Source of the DNA: Thioalkalicoccus limnaeus
Lineage (GTDB): Bacteria > Pseudomonadota > Gammaproteobacteria > Chromatiales > Chromatiaceae
DNA length: 64,000 bases
Direction of reading: 5' to 3'
NCBI RefSeq assembly: GCF_041197575.1
Contig: NZ_JBDKXB010000007.1
Span: 93,354 to 157,353, forward strand
Shown here: piece by piece, positions 52,332 to 61,503 of the stretch
Numbering within the stretch: position 1 is the first letter of the stretch
Layout: every line of letters starts with the position of its first letter
Made by a program: the position numbers and the translations under genes
The notes under the pieces: generated by a model
The model's database searches: none
Told to the model about the DNA's origin: nothing
Seen by the model: the letters and a program-made list of their open reading frames with translations, nothing else

Positions 52332-52622
52332 CAGTTCGACCACCAACAACACCCGAAACCGCGCCAACCCGGGCAGCCGGTTCACGAGCCGCTCATACAG
52401 CCAGCCGAGCAGGTAGGTCGGGGCCGAGAAGCGCAGGTACTCGGGCCGGCCCTCGATCAGCTCCAGACGCACGACGTCGAACCCCGCCCCGGAGGCAAGC
52501 TGTCGAATATCCGCCGGCGAGTTGGCCCGGTAGCGGGTCGGAAAGACATCGTCGCCGGCGCGCCCGCGCCAGCGCACGACCCAGCGATGGAACCCGTGCG
52601 GCGTCAGCCGGGCGTTCAGTGT
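52332..52622 (-). pseudogene. 3' fragment of the methyltransferase gene, interrupted
   Basis: Encodes ARLTPHGFHRWVVRWRGRAG through YLLGWLYERLVNRLPGLARF, matching the C-terminal third of the intact gene at 54226. Its last codons are displaced by the 133-bp insertion. Confidence 0.85.
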
Positions 52623-52629
52623 CGTCGTC

Positions 52630-52743
52630 GCGTTAGGCGCGCCCGGCACGACGCCGCCTTCCAACCGACGGTCACCGCGCGCCGTAACCCGACAGGCGGC
52701 GAATATTTGCTCAGCGCCGCGTTACGCTGCGCTAACCCGACGC
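52630..52743. repeat. Dispersed GTAGGTCGGGTTA-type repeat, copy 4
   Basis: Starts GCGTTAGGCGCGCCCGGCAC, contains CGCCGTAACCCGACAGGCGG and ends GTTACGCTGCGCTAACCCGA. Confidence 0.72.
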
Positions 52744-52889
52744 CGCTCAGGCACTTCGGCCGGGCAAGCCAGTCCTCTCCGCTCCAGTCGATGATCGTCT
52801 CGTACTTGAACATCTATCATCACCCTCTTCGAGCCGCCGCGACCTCAAACTCCTACCGGCGCAGGCGCCGCCGGCTGAGGCCGATGTCA

Positions 52890-52958
52890 GGTTACGGCGC
52901 GCGCCAGTCGAATCTTTACTCAGCGACCGCCGTGCCGGCGCGCCTAACCCGACCTACG
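52890..52958. repeat. Dispersed GTAGGTCGGGTTA-type repeat, copy 5, inverted
   Basis: Reads GTTACGGCGCGCGCCAGTCG and ends GGCGCGCCTAACCCGACCTA, the reverse orientation of copies 1-4. The 146 bp between copies 4 and 5 hold no gene I can support. Confidence 0.7.
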
Positions 52959-53150
52959 CGACTCCCGCAGGAGACGGGCTTGCTGCGCCAAAGACGCAAC
53001 CGTTTCATCTCTCCACTGGTCCTGACGCCATTTCGTGTAATCAAACCGCTCACGATTAATCAGCGCGATAAATCGCTCCGCCTCTACAACACCTAAGGAT
53101 GCCGTCAACGAGCGCAGTCCGTCAGACTTGATCTCAGCATCAGTTCTCAT
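52944..53150 (-). CDS. Small partner protein of a PIN-domain toxin
   Basis: The 68-residue protein reads MRTDAEIKSDGLRSLTASLG, VVEAERFIALINRERFDYTK and W. Proteins of this kind are regularly encoded just beside PIN toxins of the IYLDICC-type and are presumed antitoxins. It overlaps the PIN gene by 11 bp. The direct role is unproven. Confidence 0.65.
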   Translation of the reverse strand: MRTDAEIKSDGLRSLTASLGVVEAERFIALINRERFDYTKWRQDQWRDETVASLAQQARLLRESRRSG

Positions 53151-53592
53151 CTTCGGAGCCCTGGAAGTAACGAATAAAATCCACAGGATCGACCACTTTT
53201 AGCCGATCATCATCTCTTGTCTTGCGCAACAACGCACGATCCGTAGTCAAGAACCAGGCCGCACCCGCTTCGATCGCGCTCGCCACGTGGAGCGCATCCA
53301 TAGGCTTCACGCCTCTGCTCGCAAACTCCCCCGCTAGCGACTCGACACGACAGGTCGTGTCGATATCCATCGAGGCCAGAGTCCTCCATGCCTGGATCGC
53401 CCTGCGACGCTCGGTGTCAGGATTGGCCCGATTCTCCAGATCGAGGACGGCTGATCAAACCAGCGCATGGTCACCCGCGCGAATGCCTTCCTGAACGAAG
53501 AGTTTCGCCTCGGTCTGCAGCCGAATCAACAACTGGCCTTGGTCGTCGAACGGGCGATTGAAGCAACAGATATCGAGATAAATCAGCGCCAT
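53140..53592 (-). pseudogene. PIN-domain toxin gene with one nonsense codon
   Basis: From the ATG at 53592 the frame reads MALIYLDICCFNRPFDDQGQ and FVQEGIRAGDHALV, then TGA at codon 46 (53457-53455), then continues in the same frame as SAVLDLENRANPDTERRRAI, VKPMDALHVASAIEAGAAWF and LTTDRALLRK to a normal stop. Related PIN proteins usually have Trp at this place, so TGG to TGA is the simplest explanation. A 168-bp piece is duplicated at 32681. Confidence 0.8.
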
Positions 53593-53745
53593 GCGTGTCG
53601 TTCCGTGATGCGAAGACCGCCACCGGATCCCCAGCGCCCGCTCCCTGAGATAGACGCCGGTCAGTCGATGCCGATCAAGAAGGCCGCAGGCGGGAGTATC
53701 GGTATCCCACGCCAGGGATGCATTCCCTTGAGATGCGCCACTCGT

Positions 53746-54015
53746 CTAGCGAAGTTCATGGACCAGACGGTTGATGTCGTCCTCGGTCAGCGCATCCGCC
53801 TCAGGCCGGCCGCCAGCCGATTGTCGATAGCCTGCATACCACTGCACCGCCGCGTCACGACGCTGGCGTACATCCTGGAGCGCCCTGAGCTCGCACTCCG
53901 CAACCACGTAGGCGATCGCACGGCCGCGGCGGGTAATCTCGACCGGCTCGCGCTGTGCCCGATCGATAAGCTCTCCGAAACGGTTCTGGGCCTCGACGGA
54001 TGTCATCACGATCAT
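53746..54015 (-). CDS. Phd/YefM-type antitoxin
   Basis: The 89-residue protein reads MTSVEAQNRFGELIDRAQRE and PVEITRRGRAIAYVVAECEL, the Phd/YefM DNA-binding block, with an acidic tail EADALTEDDINRLVHEL. No intact toxin follows within 150 bp; the next gene is the PIN gene with a nonsense codon, which has its own small partner. It may be an orphan. Confidence 0.82.
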   Translation of the reverse strand: MIVMTSVEAQNRFGELIDRAQREPVEITRRGRAIAYVVAECELRALQDVRQRRDAAVQWYAGYRQSAGGRPEADALTEDDINRLVHELR

Positions 54016-54225
54016 GGCGGAGCTCCGAAGGATGTTCAGCTATAATGGCTAGTTTAGCCACTCATCATCGAGGTCATCGCCCTTTTCGTCTTCGCAGAGC
54101 CCCGGGGGACACACTCACCGCTAAGGAAGCCACTCCTTCCAAGATCCCGACTCCCGGACAAGGCGATCGTCAAAGTGATCGGCGCCAAGAGGCCGGCCCC
54201 GGACCGCCCGCACCCCGTGCCGTCA

Positions 54226-54948
54226 TCACACTATCTTGCGCAACTCCACCACCAACAACACCCGAAACCGCGCCAACCCCGGCACCCGGTTCACCAGCCG
54301 CTCATACAGCCAGCCGAGCAGGTAGGTCGGGGCCGAGAAGCGCAGGTACTCGGGCCGGCCCTCGATCAGCTCCAGGCGCACCACTTCGAGCCCCCCCCCC
54401 CCCGCAGCAAGCCTTCGAATATCAGCCGGCGAGTTGGCCCGATAGCGGGTCGGGAAGACATCATCGCCGGCGCGTCCGCGCCAGCGCACGATCCAGCGAT
54501 GGAACCCGTGCGGCGTCAGCCGGGCGATCAGCGGCACGTAGTGCCACTTGTTCGGGGTCTTCGCCAGGAACAGGCCGCCCGGGCGCAGCACCCGCGCTAT
54601 CTCGGCGAAGACCGCCGCCGGATCGGGCAGGTGCTCCAATACGTTGTCGGCGAAGACCAGATCGAAGCTCGCATCCGGATAGGGAATCGCCTCCCCGACG
54701 CCCACGCGGCCCTCGTCGAGATAGGGGTTATCGACCACCCGCGGATCAGGATCGACGCCGCAGACGCGCCGCGCCCGGCCACGGAAATCCATCGCCGCGA
54801 CGATGCCGGCCCCGGCGCCTAGGTCGAGTACATCCAGGTCGGCGTTGTCCAGGTGTGCCAGGATGCGCTCGCGGAAGAACTGGTCGTCCCAGCGGTGCTG
54901 GAAATCCGGATAGAGCTTGGCGTCGAGCCAGTGGACTAAGGAACCCAT
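54226..54948 (-). CDS. Class I SAM-dependent methyltransferase with a 13-C tract
   Basis: The 240-residue enzyme has the SAM site LDVLDLGAGAGIVAAMDFRG near residues 38-57, then DASFDLVFADNVLEHLPDP near 92-110 and VLRPGGLFLAKTPN near 118-131. A methyltransferase in this place may methylate a sugar of the polymer. The codons AAGGGGL near residue 184 are written by 13 consecutive C on the plus strand (54391-54403), in frame as given. Three broken copies of this gene are elsewhere in the window, one with 6 C at this place. Confidence 0.87.
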   Translation of the reverse strand: MGSLVHWLDAKLYPDFQHRWDDQFFRERILAHLDNADLDVLDLGAGAGIVAAMDFRGRARRVCGVDPDPRVVDNPYLDEGRVGVGEAIPYPDASFDLVFADNVLEHLPDPAAVFAEIARVLRPGGLFLAKTPNKWHYVPLIARLTPHGFHRWIVRWRGRAGDDVFPTRYRANSPADIRRLAAGGGGLEVVRLELIEGRPEYLRFSAPTYLLGWLYERLVNRVPGLARFRVLLVVELRKIV

Positions 54949-55007
54949 GCCGCCGATGTCCTCCTACTCTCCGATGCGAACCTGGTGCGCACACCACCAC
55001 ACTCCCG

Positions 55008-55303
55008 CCCCGCAATCGCGCAGGCCATCGTCGAGGTCACGTCCCCGACCACCAGACAGAGATCGGAACGCGCCTCCAGCAACAACCGCTCGTAGCGCGT
55101 CATGATCGCCGCCGTCTGCTCGGCCTGGGTGCCGGAGCCGACCTCCAGATTCACGTCCGGCGCCGGGATGCCGAGCTGGTCGAAAAAAGCCCCCGACAGG
55201 CGGGGGTCATAGTGTTGGCCGGTGTGGACCAGGCGGTATCGCAACGGACCGCCGGCGGCCTTGCGCGTCTCGAGCGCCCGAATGATCGTCGGGATCTTCA
55301 TGA
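55008..55303 (-). pseudogene. 5' fragment of a second wecB gene
   Basis: Matches 48959-49254, the first third of wecB, with about 95 percent identity by eye: KIPTIIRALETRKAAGGPLR, HTGQHYDPRLSGAFFDQLG and CLVVGDVTSTMACAIA. It stops at the point where the active-site region should begin, and its own start region is replaced by low-GC DNA at 55304. Confidence 0.85.
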
Positions 55304-55350
55304 ATTTTGGCGTGCGCCGGCGATGGTGTATATGCGCATATATTTTGAAC

Positions 55351-56553
55351 CTAGTACGTCCTGCGGCGGGATTCTTGATCCACACATGCCACCATTTTTG
55401 ACTTTAATTCATCAGCCTCTGACGTATATAGAAAAACTGTTTCCGGAATGGACGCAATATTGCGCTGCCAAACGCCAAGATTTTCTCGCACCTCATTATA
55501 AATAAAATCCACAAGCTCGTTTACACTTTCATCTTCAACCGCAAACCCTAAACCATACTTTAGGACTTCTGCTGAATCACCAGTACCTTCAAAGGTAATC
55601 ATTGGCCTTCGAAAAAAACAGCTTTCATAAAACCGATTCGTCCGCTTCAGCAAGAAAACCCAAGGGTTCATACTTGCTCCAAAATACGGATTCGCCGCCC
55701 AGATAATGTCGGCGCCGGAGTACAGCTTCTCGAGCTCCCCCGGGGTCGACCGATATTCCCCTCGATAAAAAACGTTTGGCAACGCCAAGAAACGCGTCAC
55801 AATATCAGTCTGGTCCATAAAATAGCCGGCAACAATGATCTCAACATCCTGCGGCTTTGATCTCGCTAATGCATCAAGCACGACCAGGGACCATGCGCAG
55901 CGCAGCAGTCCGAAATAACCAATTCGGATAGGGCGCCCCTTGAATTGCTCCGCGCTATCTAATGTGGAAACTTCGTCGGAAATATGTCGCAAAGCGAAAT
56001 CTAGTTTGTTCTCGATGAGAACAATGTCGACTTTAGATTTCAACATCTTCCTATAATAATGCTCAATAAACCCCTGTGCCGTAACGACCAAAAAGCAACA
56101 CCTCTCGGTAACCAACTTCTCAAAGAATCGCAAAAGGCGGCCCGATAAACCATTTTCAACCTGTGCTTCACGTATATCGCCGACTTCGAGGACGACACCC
56201 TTGCCCAACCCAAAAGCCGCACAATGCGCCAAAAAAACCATGTCTGGCCCGAAAGCATAGATTATCTCACTGCGTCTGACGCGTTTGCGTAACCTTGGTA
56301 TTCCCGAAACAATTCTAAAGAAGCGCTGAACGTAATTTCCATGAGATACCTTCCCCAAAATATAAACCGGGCATCCCGGTGTACGCCCGCGATGGTACTT
56401 CCGATCAAAAGCTACGGCTTCGGTGCGAAACCCAACCTTTGCTAGCATCTCAATGCGTTTAGCATGCCGCGGTTGCCCCAATACAGGCAAAATAAACAAA
56501 ATACCTCCACTTCCGTTTTTTCTTGTTTCCTTCATTTTCATATCCCGCATCAC
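55351..56553 (-). CDS. Glycosyltransferase (GT-B fold, family 4-like)
   Basis: The 400-residue protein reads ILFILPVLGQPRHAKRIEML near residue 18, EVGDIREAQVENGLSGRLLR near 125, RIGYFGLLRCAWSLVVLDAL near 215 and a C-terminal donor-site region YFGASMNPWVFLLKRTNRFY and ESCFFRRPMITFEGTG near 300. This is a family 4-like layout with some departure from the usual E-x7-E. The gene is visibly AT-richer than its left neighbours and opens the low-GC block. Confidence 0.8.
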   Translation of the reverse strand: MMRDMKMKETRKNGSGGILFILPVLGQPRHAKRIEMLAKVGFRTEAVAFDRKYHRGRTPGCPVYILGKVSHGNYVQRFFRIVSGIPRLRKRVRRSEIIYAFGPDMVFLAHCAAFGLGKGVVLEVGDIREAQVENGLSGRLLRFFEKLVTERCCFLVVTAQGFIEHYYRKMLKSKVDIVLIENKLDFALRHISDEVSTLDSAEQFKGRPIRIGYFGLLRCAWSLVVLDALARSKPQDVEIIVAGYFMDQTDIVTRFLALPNVFYRGEYRSTPGELEKLYSGADIIWAANPYFGASMNPWVFLLKRTNRFYESCFFRRPMITFEGTGDSAEVLKYGLGFAVEDESVNELVDFIYNEVRENLGVWQRNIASIPETVFLYTSEADELKSKMVACVDQESRRRTY

Positions 56554-56581
56554 CTTAGCTAAGCGTCATATCAAAACACGA

Positions 56582-57877
56582 TCAATCGGCCCGGTACTCT
56601 ATTCCCGCATCCCGTAACGAGCGCCGCCGACATCGTTTGACGTCGTATTGTGAGGCCGCAGCAGCAAGGCCGACCAATCCCCAATAAAGCGGGTCACGAA
56701 AAACCGTTCCAACGTTAGCTAGCAATATGGCAACGACGAAGAACGCGAGCCATACCAGAATGGCTAAGTGATTACGCTCGCGAAATGCTCGGACCATTAG
56801 CCTTCCCACGCCCACGAAAAAAACACCCATAATAAAGACCACTCCGTAAGCGCCCACCTCTGCCGCGAGACCCAGATATCCATTATGCGGGTAGTAACCA
56901 TAGATGCCAACGAAGTTCCCGGGGCCTATACCTAGAGGCAACAAAGATGCGCCTACCGCCTGTGACGCAAGATACAAGCGCGTTGCGTCAGAGTCGGTTA
57001 TGTGCCCACTGTGAAAAGCCCCAAAAAAACGCTCCAGCATATAATCTGAGTCGACCAATCCGTATTCCACACCCAGAAATGCCAGGAGACCTAGCAGGAC
57101 TAGTACAAGCACCGACCGATACACCCACCGAATCAGATGCCGCAACATCACCCCGGCCTTATCGGAGCTAAAATACACAGCGACTATCAACAACGCCGCC
57201 ACGCAAACTACTGCCAATACATTCTGACGAGACCCCGTATACAGAAACATTCCAATACTGCTCGCGACCAATACTGCGGCGCACAGTGCAAATATGCGAC
57301 TCCGGACCATATTCAACGCCAACGCACCGAGCGCAAGCGAACAAAAGATAAACTGAACATTCATAAACCTATTAAGATTCGAAAAATAATCCTCACTGAA
57401 CCACCTGCGCACATGACTTGGGTTAAAAACATTCACGTCGGTCACTGCCATGCCGACTACAACCAACGCCCATACACCGAGCGCAACTATCACAGCCCCC
57501 CAAAGAAAGCCTTCTACTTGCGCCAAGGTCCATTGCGACGACAAGCCACCAACCAAAATAACGACAAGCGCCATAAACAGCCAGGAATACACTGAATACA
57601 ACGCGCCGCCATTTAATGCATAACTTACTAGCGAAAGAGCAAAAATAAAAACCGGAATCAAAGACAAAAACAGAACGCGTCTATCTATGCGGAATAGTTT
57701 GTTCGGGCTCATGATTAACCAAACTATCAACAGCAGCATTACGGCCACTCGTGTCGTGGTAACCGGCCCAAAAATCGGATTATTCACCACAAGAAGATAG
57801 AACAGCAAGGCGCTCAGAAAACCTTCTCGGTATTGCCTTCTGGAAGCCGGCTTTGCGAGAAAATGTGCTGTCATCAC
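56582..57877 (-). CDS. O-antigen polymerase/ligase-like membrane protein (Wzy-like)
   Basis: The 431-residue protein has about ten to twelve hydrophobic segments across its length and one large loop (near 265-310) before LPLGIGPGNFVGIYGYYPHN and GYLGLAAEVGAYGVVFIMGV, the Wzy_C/O-antigen ligase signature with the conserved His in YPHNGYL. It would polymerise or ligate the lipid-linked repeat unit at the periplasmic face. Wzy and WaaL types cannot be told apart here, but the locus favours Wzy. Confidence 0.85.
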   Translation of the reverse strand: MMTAHFLAKPASRRQYREGFLSALLFYLLVVNNPIFGPVTTTRVAVMLLLIVWLIMSPNKLFRIDRRVLFLSLIPVFIFALSLVSYALNGGALYSVYSWLFMALVVILVGGLSSQWTLAQVEGFLWGAVIVALGVWALVVVGMAVTDVNVFNPSHVRRWFSEDYFSNLNRFMNVQFIFCSLALGALALNMVRSRIFALCAAVLVASSIGMFLYTGSRQNVLAVVCVAALLIVAVYFSSDKAGVMLRHLIRWVYRSVLVLVLLGLLAFLGVEYGLVDSDYMLERFFGAFHSGHITDSDATRLYLASQAVGASLLPLGIGPGNFVGIYGYYPHNGYLGLAAEVGAYGVVFIMGVFFVGVGRLMVRAFRERNHLAILVWLAFFVVAILLANVGTVFRDPLYWGLVGLAAAASQYDVKRCRRRSLRDAGIEYRAD

Positions 57878-57902
57878 AAACTAACTTTTAATCCAAAGAA
57901 TG

Positions 57903-58964
57903 CTACACAGAAAAAAGATTTCGCGCACCCTTTTCCCAAGTGTGGCCTTCTAGGAAGCGTATTGCATTTTTCTTCGGCCAGGTCCTTACTCGTGCTTCCA
58001 ACTCTTGCATGTCCACGGTCTCGACATCGACAGCGAAGCCAAGCTTATAATGCTCCACCATTTCACCAATAAACGTGTTAGAGCAGCAAACCAGGGGCAT
58101 ACGCGCCGATGCGGCATGGTAAGTCGTCAGCGACACCGATAAATCATCAAGTGGCTTCCAGACAAAATCTGCAAGCAAGGGCCACGACTCAACAGGGATG
58201 GTAGAGTACTTGCAGTGCAAAAAGATATTATCCGCCTGACGCAAGTCAGATAGGAGAGCAGCATGGCGGGTCCCCTGCAGCTCATCGATCGGCCCAATGA
58301 CCATGAACAAAACCGGAACGTTCTCCGACTTCCCTCTTTTGGCCAACCGAAGCAGGTCATATAAGCCTGCTATGTTTTTTCCGGCCACAGTGCCAACCCA
58401 AAGCCCAACAATGGGATCTGGGTACGCACTCTTCCTCTGTTCGATCCAGCGCACCGCGTCTCTTATAACGGGGTTCAAAGTACTGGTCTCCGGTGCCGCG
58501 GGAACCACCCCGCCGAAACAGGTGACACCGATTTTTGTCGCTTGTACCTTTAAGTGCTCCGACGCCTTTCGCACAAGCAAGTCATCTGTCACAAATATTT
58601 TCGCCGCTACGGAAATGAGCATCCGCCGTCGAAACAAAGTAAGCCACGGATAATGCTCGTTGGTTTCTCTATCCACGTTGTGGCATATCCAAGAAATGCG
58701 CACTCTGCTAACTAATGCTAGCACGATTGTCGCGAGTTCAGACGCCGTGCGTAGGAGACTACGAGGGAGGCTTCCATAATCATTCAAATAGCGAAAACAT
58801 ATCCCGTAAGGTCGCCGTCCACGCACTAGCATAGAAGCTAGCGCAACGGGTAAACGCATCGCGCTTCCCTTAACGGCAACTAAGTCGCCGGACCCAACGC
58901 GACGCGCCGCCCTCGCCCATTGGGAAGACTTAAAGTCATCTTTCTGGATCAAGATTGATCTCAT
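57903..58964 (-). CDS. Glycosyltransferase-like protein, GT-B type
   Basis: From the ATG at 58964 the protein has 353 residues. GICFRYLNDYGSLPRSLLRT, ISWICHNVDRETNEHYPWLT and IFVTDDLLVRKASEHLKVQA near 60-150 fit an N-terminal acceptor domain, and IVGLWVGTVAGKNIAGLYDL near 190 and FLHCKYSTIPVESWPLLADF near 255 a C-terminal donor domain. Similarity to known families is only in layout. A start at 59015 would add 17 residues. Confidence 0.65.
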   Translation of the reverse strand: MRSILIQKDDFKSSQWARAARRVGSGDLVAVKGSAMRLPVALASMLVRGRRPYGICFRYLNDYGSLPRSLLRTASELATIVLALVSRVRISWICHNVDRETNEHYPWLTLFRRRMLISVAAKIFVTDDLLVRKASEHLKVQATKIGVTCFGGVVPAAPETSTLNPVIRDAVRWIEQRKSAYPDPIVGLWVGTVAGKNIAGLYDLLRLAKRGKSENVPVLFMVIGPIDELQGTRHAALLSDLRQADNIFLHCKYSTIPVESWPLLADFVWKPLDDLSVSLTTYHAASARMPLVCCSNTFIGEMVEHYKLGFAVDVETVDMQELEARVRTWPKKNAIRFLEGHTWEKGARNLFSV

Positions 58965-59048
58965 AACATACCTGGGAGGTCTTCTCAGTTTAATCTTTGG
59001 GCTTCCAGATTGCACATTCCTGTCGATTAAGCGGAAGCGAATGTGCTA

Positions 59049-60365
59049 TCAGTGGCTGACGAGCTGCTCATTAGCGTGCAGCCGTATTACCGCGATCCTT
59101 CTTTGCTGGCCTAACATACAGTCGACACATACCTCCTCGCCGACACGATCCCATCGAGGATGAAGATCACAACGCAGCGGGCCTCGAAAATTCGGCGGCA
59201 ATAAAAAGTACCCCAAGCGTAGAACCTGGGAGGTCGCCAGATGCGCCAAGATGATCCTATCCACACCAAAACGATTCGCCCTTTGATCTGTAACAATAAC
59301 ACCCGGACGTATTGGGCACTGCATTGGGTGCCCATCTGTCTCCAGCGGCAAAGCGCATTGCTCGCGCGCGACCGATAAGTCATCTGCGATCTTATATCGG
59401 CAATACTGCCAATCACTAGGAGAATGTGATTTCTTAACCGTTGCGAGTATCATGTCATTAGATAACCAGCAATAATGTGATACCCGCCTTCCTTCTTCAA
59501 TCACAGCCACGTTATTAGTCGACCGATCGATCAACATGAATCGCACTTGCTTTTCTCTTTCACCCCCCCCAATGTGAAAAAAGGCAACGAATTTCCCATC
59601 GGGGGAAAACTGGGCGTGATTCAAATATTGGTCATCCTGCCATTCTCTGTCTTTACCTAGCTCATCGAAACTTACTATCAGCTCGGTCCGGCCCGACGGT
59701 ATGTTGACGATGGCCAAACCATCGGCTGAGCACGAACGGAAATTATCTGGCGGTATAGAAGGCTTACTATAACCATAGCCGGGCCTAAACCGCGCAAGTC
59801 GCGAAAAGTTGATTGAGACCCCCCATTTTCCATCTGATGTAATATTATATAAAGGAAGTTTTATGATACTGACGTCTTTTTTTCGAGCAACATCCCTGAT
59901 GCGCGTGACGTGTTTCCCCTCGACGATGTCATTGAAACAGATCAGGTCATCGGAGCCGTTTTTGATCCACTGCGCCATGCAACTTTGCTGCCAACTCCAC
60001 GCCGTCGTCTCCGCTACCCGAACAAAGGCTGCAGAAAACCTATACGAATCGTTTCTCTCAAAATATCCGATTTGCATAGGCGAGCACTCGTCAGCGATAT
60101 GAGAAGCACCCTTTGCAATTGATGTGGCTAAAAGCTTGTTATTATCGTAGCTGAACGGCATCTTATCGTGATAGCCGAAAAAAGTTGGCCGACATCCATC
60201 AGACAAGTACTGAAGTCGGTCTCCGAGAGCATGATCTAGGCGGAGCAATCTACGACTTATTAGCTGAATCGCTTGTCGCATACTGTATTTTATCGCGTTC
60301 ATATTTTCGCGTGAGGAACTGGGGCGATGGGCGCCAATAACAATTGAGTGGGAGCCAAGGATCAC
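59049..60365 (-). CDS. Beta-propeller-like protein of unknown function
   Basis: The 438-residue protein is not close to a family I can name. It has FFGYHDKMPFSYDNNKLLAT near residue 62, TTAWSWQQSCMAQWIKNGSD near 125, NHAQFSPDGKFVAFFHIGGG near 250 and HYCWLSNDMILATVKKS near 300. Strands with H-x-x-x-S-P-D-G spacing repeat in a WD40/TolB-like way, and the layout recalls oligogalacturonate lyase-type propellers. No signal peptide is clear. It sits in the low-GC polysaccharide block between a glycosyltransferase and a second propeller-like gene. The start may be 22 codons further in (MNAIKYSMRQ). Confidence 0.6.
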   Translation of the reverse strand: MILGSHSIVIGAHRPSSSRENMNAIKYSMRQAIQLISRRLLRLDHALGDRLQYLSDGCRPTFFGYHDKMPFSYDNNKLLATSIAKGASHIADECSPMQIGYFERNDSYRFSAAFVRVAETTAWSWQQSCMAQWIKNGSDDLICFNDIVEGKHVTRIRDVARKKDVSIIKLPLYNITSDGKWGVSINFSRLARFRPGYGYSKPSIPPDNFRSCSADGLAIVNIPSGRTELIVSFDELGKDREWQDDQYLNHAQFSPDGKFVAFFHIGGGEREKQVRFMLIDRSTNNVAVIEEGRRVSHYCWLSNDMILATVKKSHSPSDWQYCRYKIADDLSVAREQCALPLETDGHPMQCPIRPGVIVTDQRANRFGVDRIILAHLATSQVLRLGYFLLPPNFRGPLRCDLHPRWDRVGEEVCVDCMLGQQRRIAVIRLHANEQLVSH

Positions 60366-60465
60366 GCTTGCCGTGCGGAAGGATCAGCGGACACGCTAAC
60401 GAATGCTGCCGCTATCGCAAGTCGCTAGTAAGGCGTGAACCTGTAATGCATTGGCGAAAAAGAGG

Positions 60466-61503
60466 CTAATACACACGGTACACGTTGTGGATCGCGCCGC
60501 CAACGTCGCTCTTGTACAGATCTTCGAACGCAAAAGTGTCTCCTGTTTCGGAAAAATCTTTCGAATATTCTTTGATGAAGGGATGACGAGGGCCACTACG
60601 TAGCGAGCGATTGTAAGACAATCCGACCAGATAGCCAGCGTCACTCTCGGCAATACCGCGGGCGAACAGGTGTTCGTTGCTAATCCGAACATGTATTATG
60701 GTGCCATCTGGTCGAATACAGCCAACGCTTTCATTTCCTGACTCGGTCACTAGAATTCGGCCGGCGGAATCAAGAAGTATGTCGTGCGGCCTATGAAACT
60801 CATCAATCGGCGTGACAAAACTAGACTGCATGTTTTCCAGGTTGAGCTCTATTAGAGGCGAACGAGGGCGACCATTCCATTTCGCGGATAGAATCAATAA
60901 GCGGTCGCCGACTTGCCTCACTTCGTTTAGGTGATGGTTGTGATACGGCGAGTTTTTTTTGTCGATGCCGCGGTACTCTGCTTTAGCGAATGGCACTTTG
61001 ATACTGTTCGCTATGCGCAACCGTCCTGCAATCTTTCCTGGAATTCGGCCGGAGCGCTTGAGGAAGGACAGAATACGTGGCATCGTCAATTTCTGGTCAA
61101 TACCAGCATCGTCGGGCCGCCAAGCCCACTGAAGCTCGTAACTGTGCCGCTTAAAGCAAAGGAGAGTATCAATTGCGGTCGCGCAGATAAATAGGTGCTG
61201 CTCCGTAGCGAAAAGTCCGTGATTATCGCTCATAAGCGGGTGGGAAAATGCATCGACAATTTGAAAGGTGTCATGGTCGACGACTGCGACGTAGTTCCAT
61301 AAAGACAGATATAAGAGATTGTCATAATGCGCAATTCCCTGGACGAATGAGCGCATATATGAGTAGCGGGTAGTATAATTGGCCGCCGGGAATTTTAAGG
61401 TTCTTAGTATTTGTTTTTTCGTCCAATCAAGCTCAACCAGAAGACCATAGGTATTGATGTTTGTGTTATGGGTTAGCGGTTTAATGGTTACTAAGTATTT
61501 CAT
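60466..61503 (-). CDS. Second beta-propeller-like protein of unknown function
   Basis: The 345-residue protein starts MKYLVTIKPLTHNTNINTYG and shows repeating strand patterns with FVQGIAHYDNLLYLSLWNYV, HPLMSDNHGLFATEQHLFIC, NSPYHNHHLNEVRQVGDRLL, EFHRPHDILLDSAGRILVTE and SGNESVGCIRPDG. Several His-rich loops (DNHGL, HNHHLNEV, HRPHDI) face the same side in a propeller and could form a metal or substrate site. It is unlike its neighbour in sequence. The gap of 100 bp before the next gene is empty. Confidence 0.6.
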   Translation of the reverse strand: MKYLVTIKPLTHNTNINTYGLLVELDWTKKQILRTLKFPAANYTTRYSYMRSFVQGIAHYDNLLYLSLWNYVAVVDHDTFQIVDAFSHPLMSDNHGLFATEQHLFICATAIDTLLCFKRHSYELQWAWRPDDAGIDQKLTMPRILSFLKRSGRIPGKIAGRLRIANSIKVPFAKAEYRGIDKKNSPYHNHHLNEVRQVGDRLLILSAKWNGRPRSPLIELNLENMQSSFVTPIDEFHRPHDILLDSAGRILVTESGNESVGCIRPDGTIIHVRISNEHLFARGIAESDAGYLVGLSYNRSLRSGPRHPFIKEYSKDFSETGDTFAFEDLYKSDVGGAIHNVYRVY

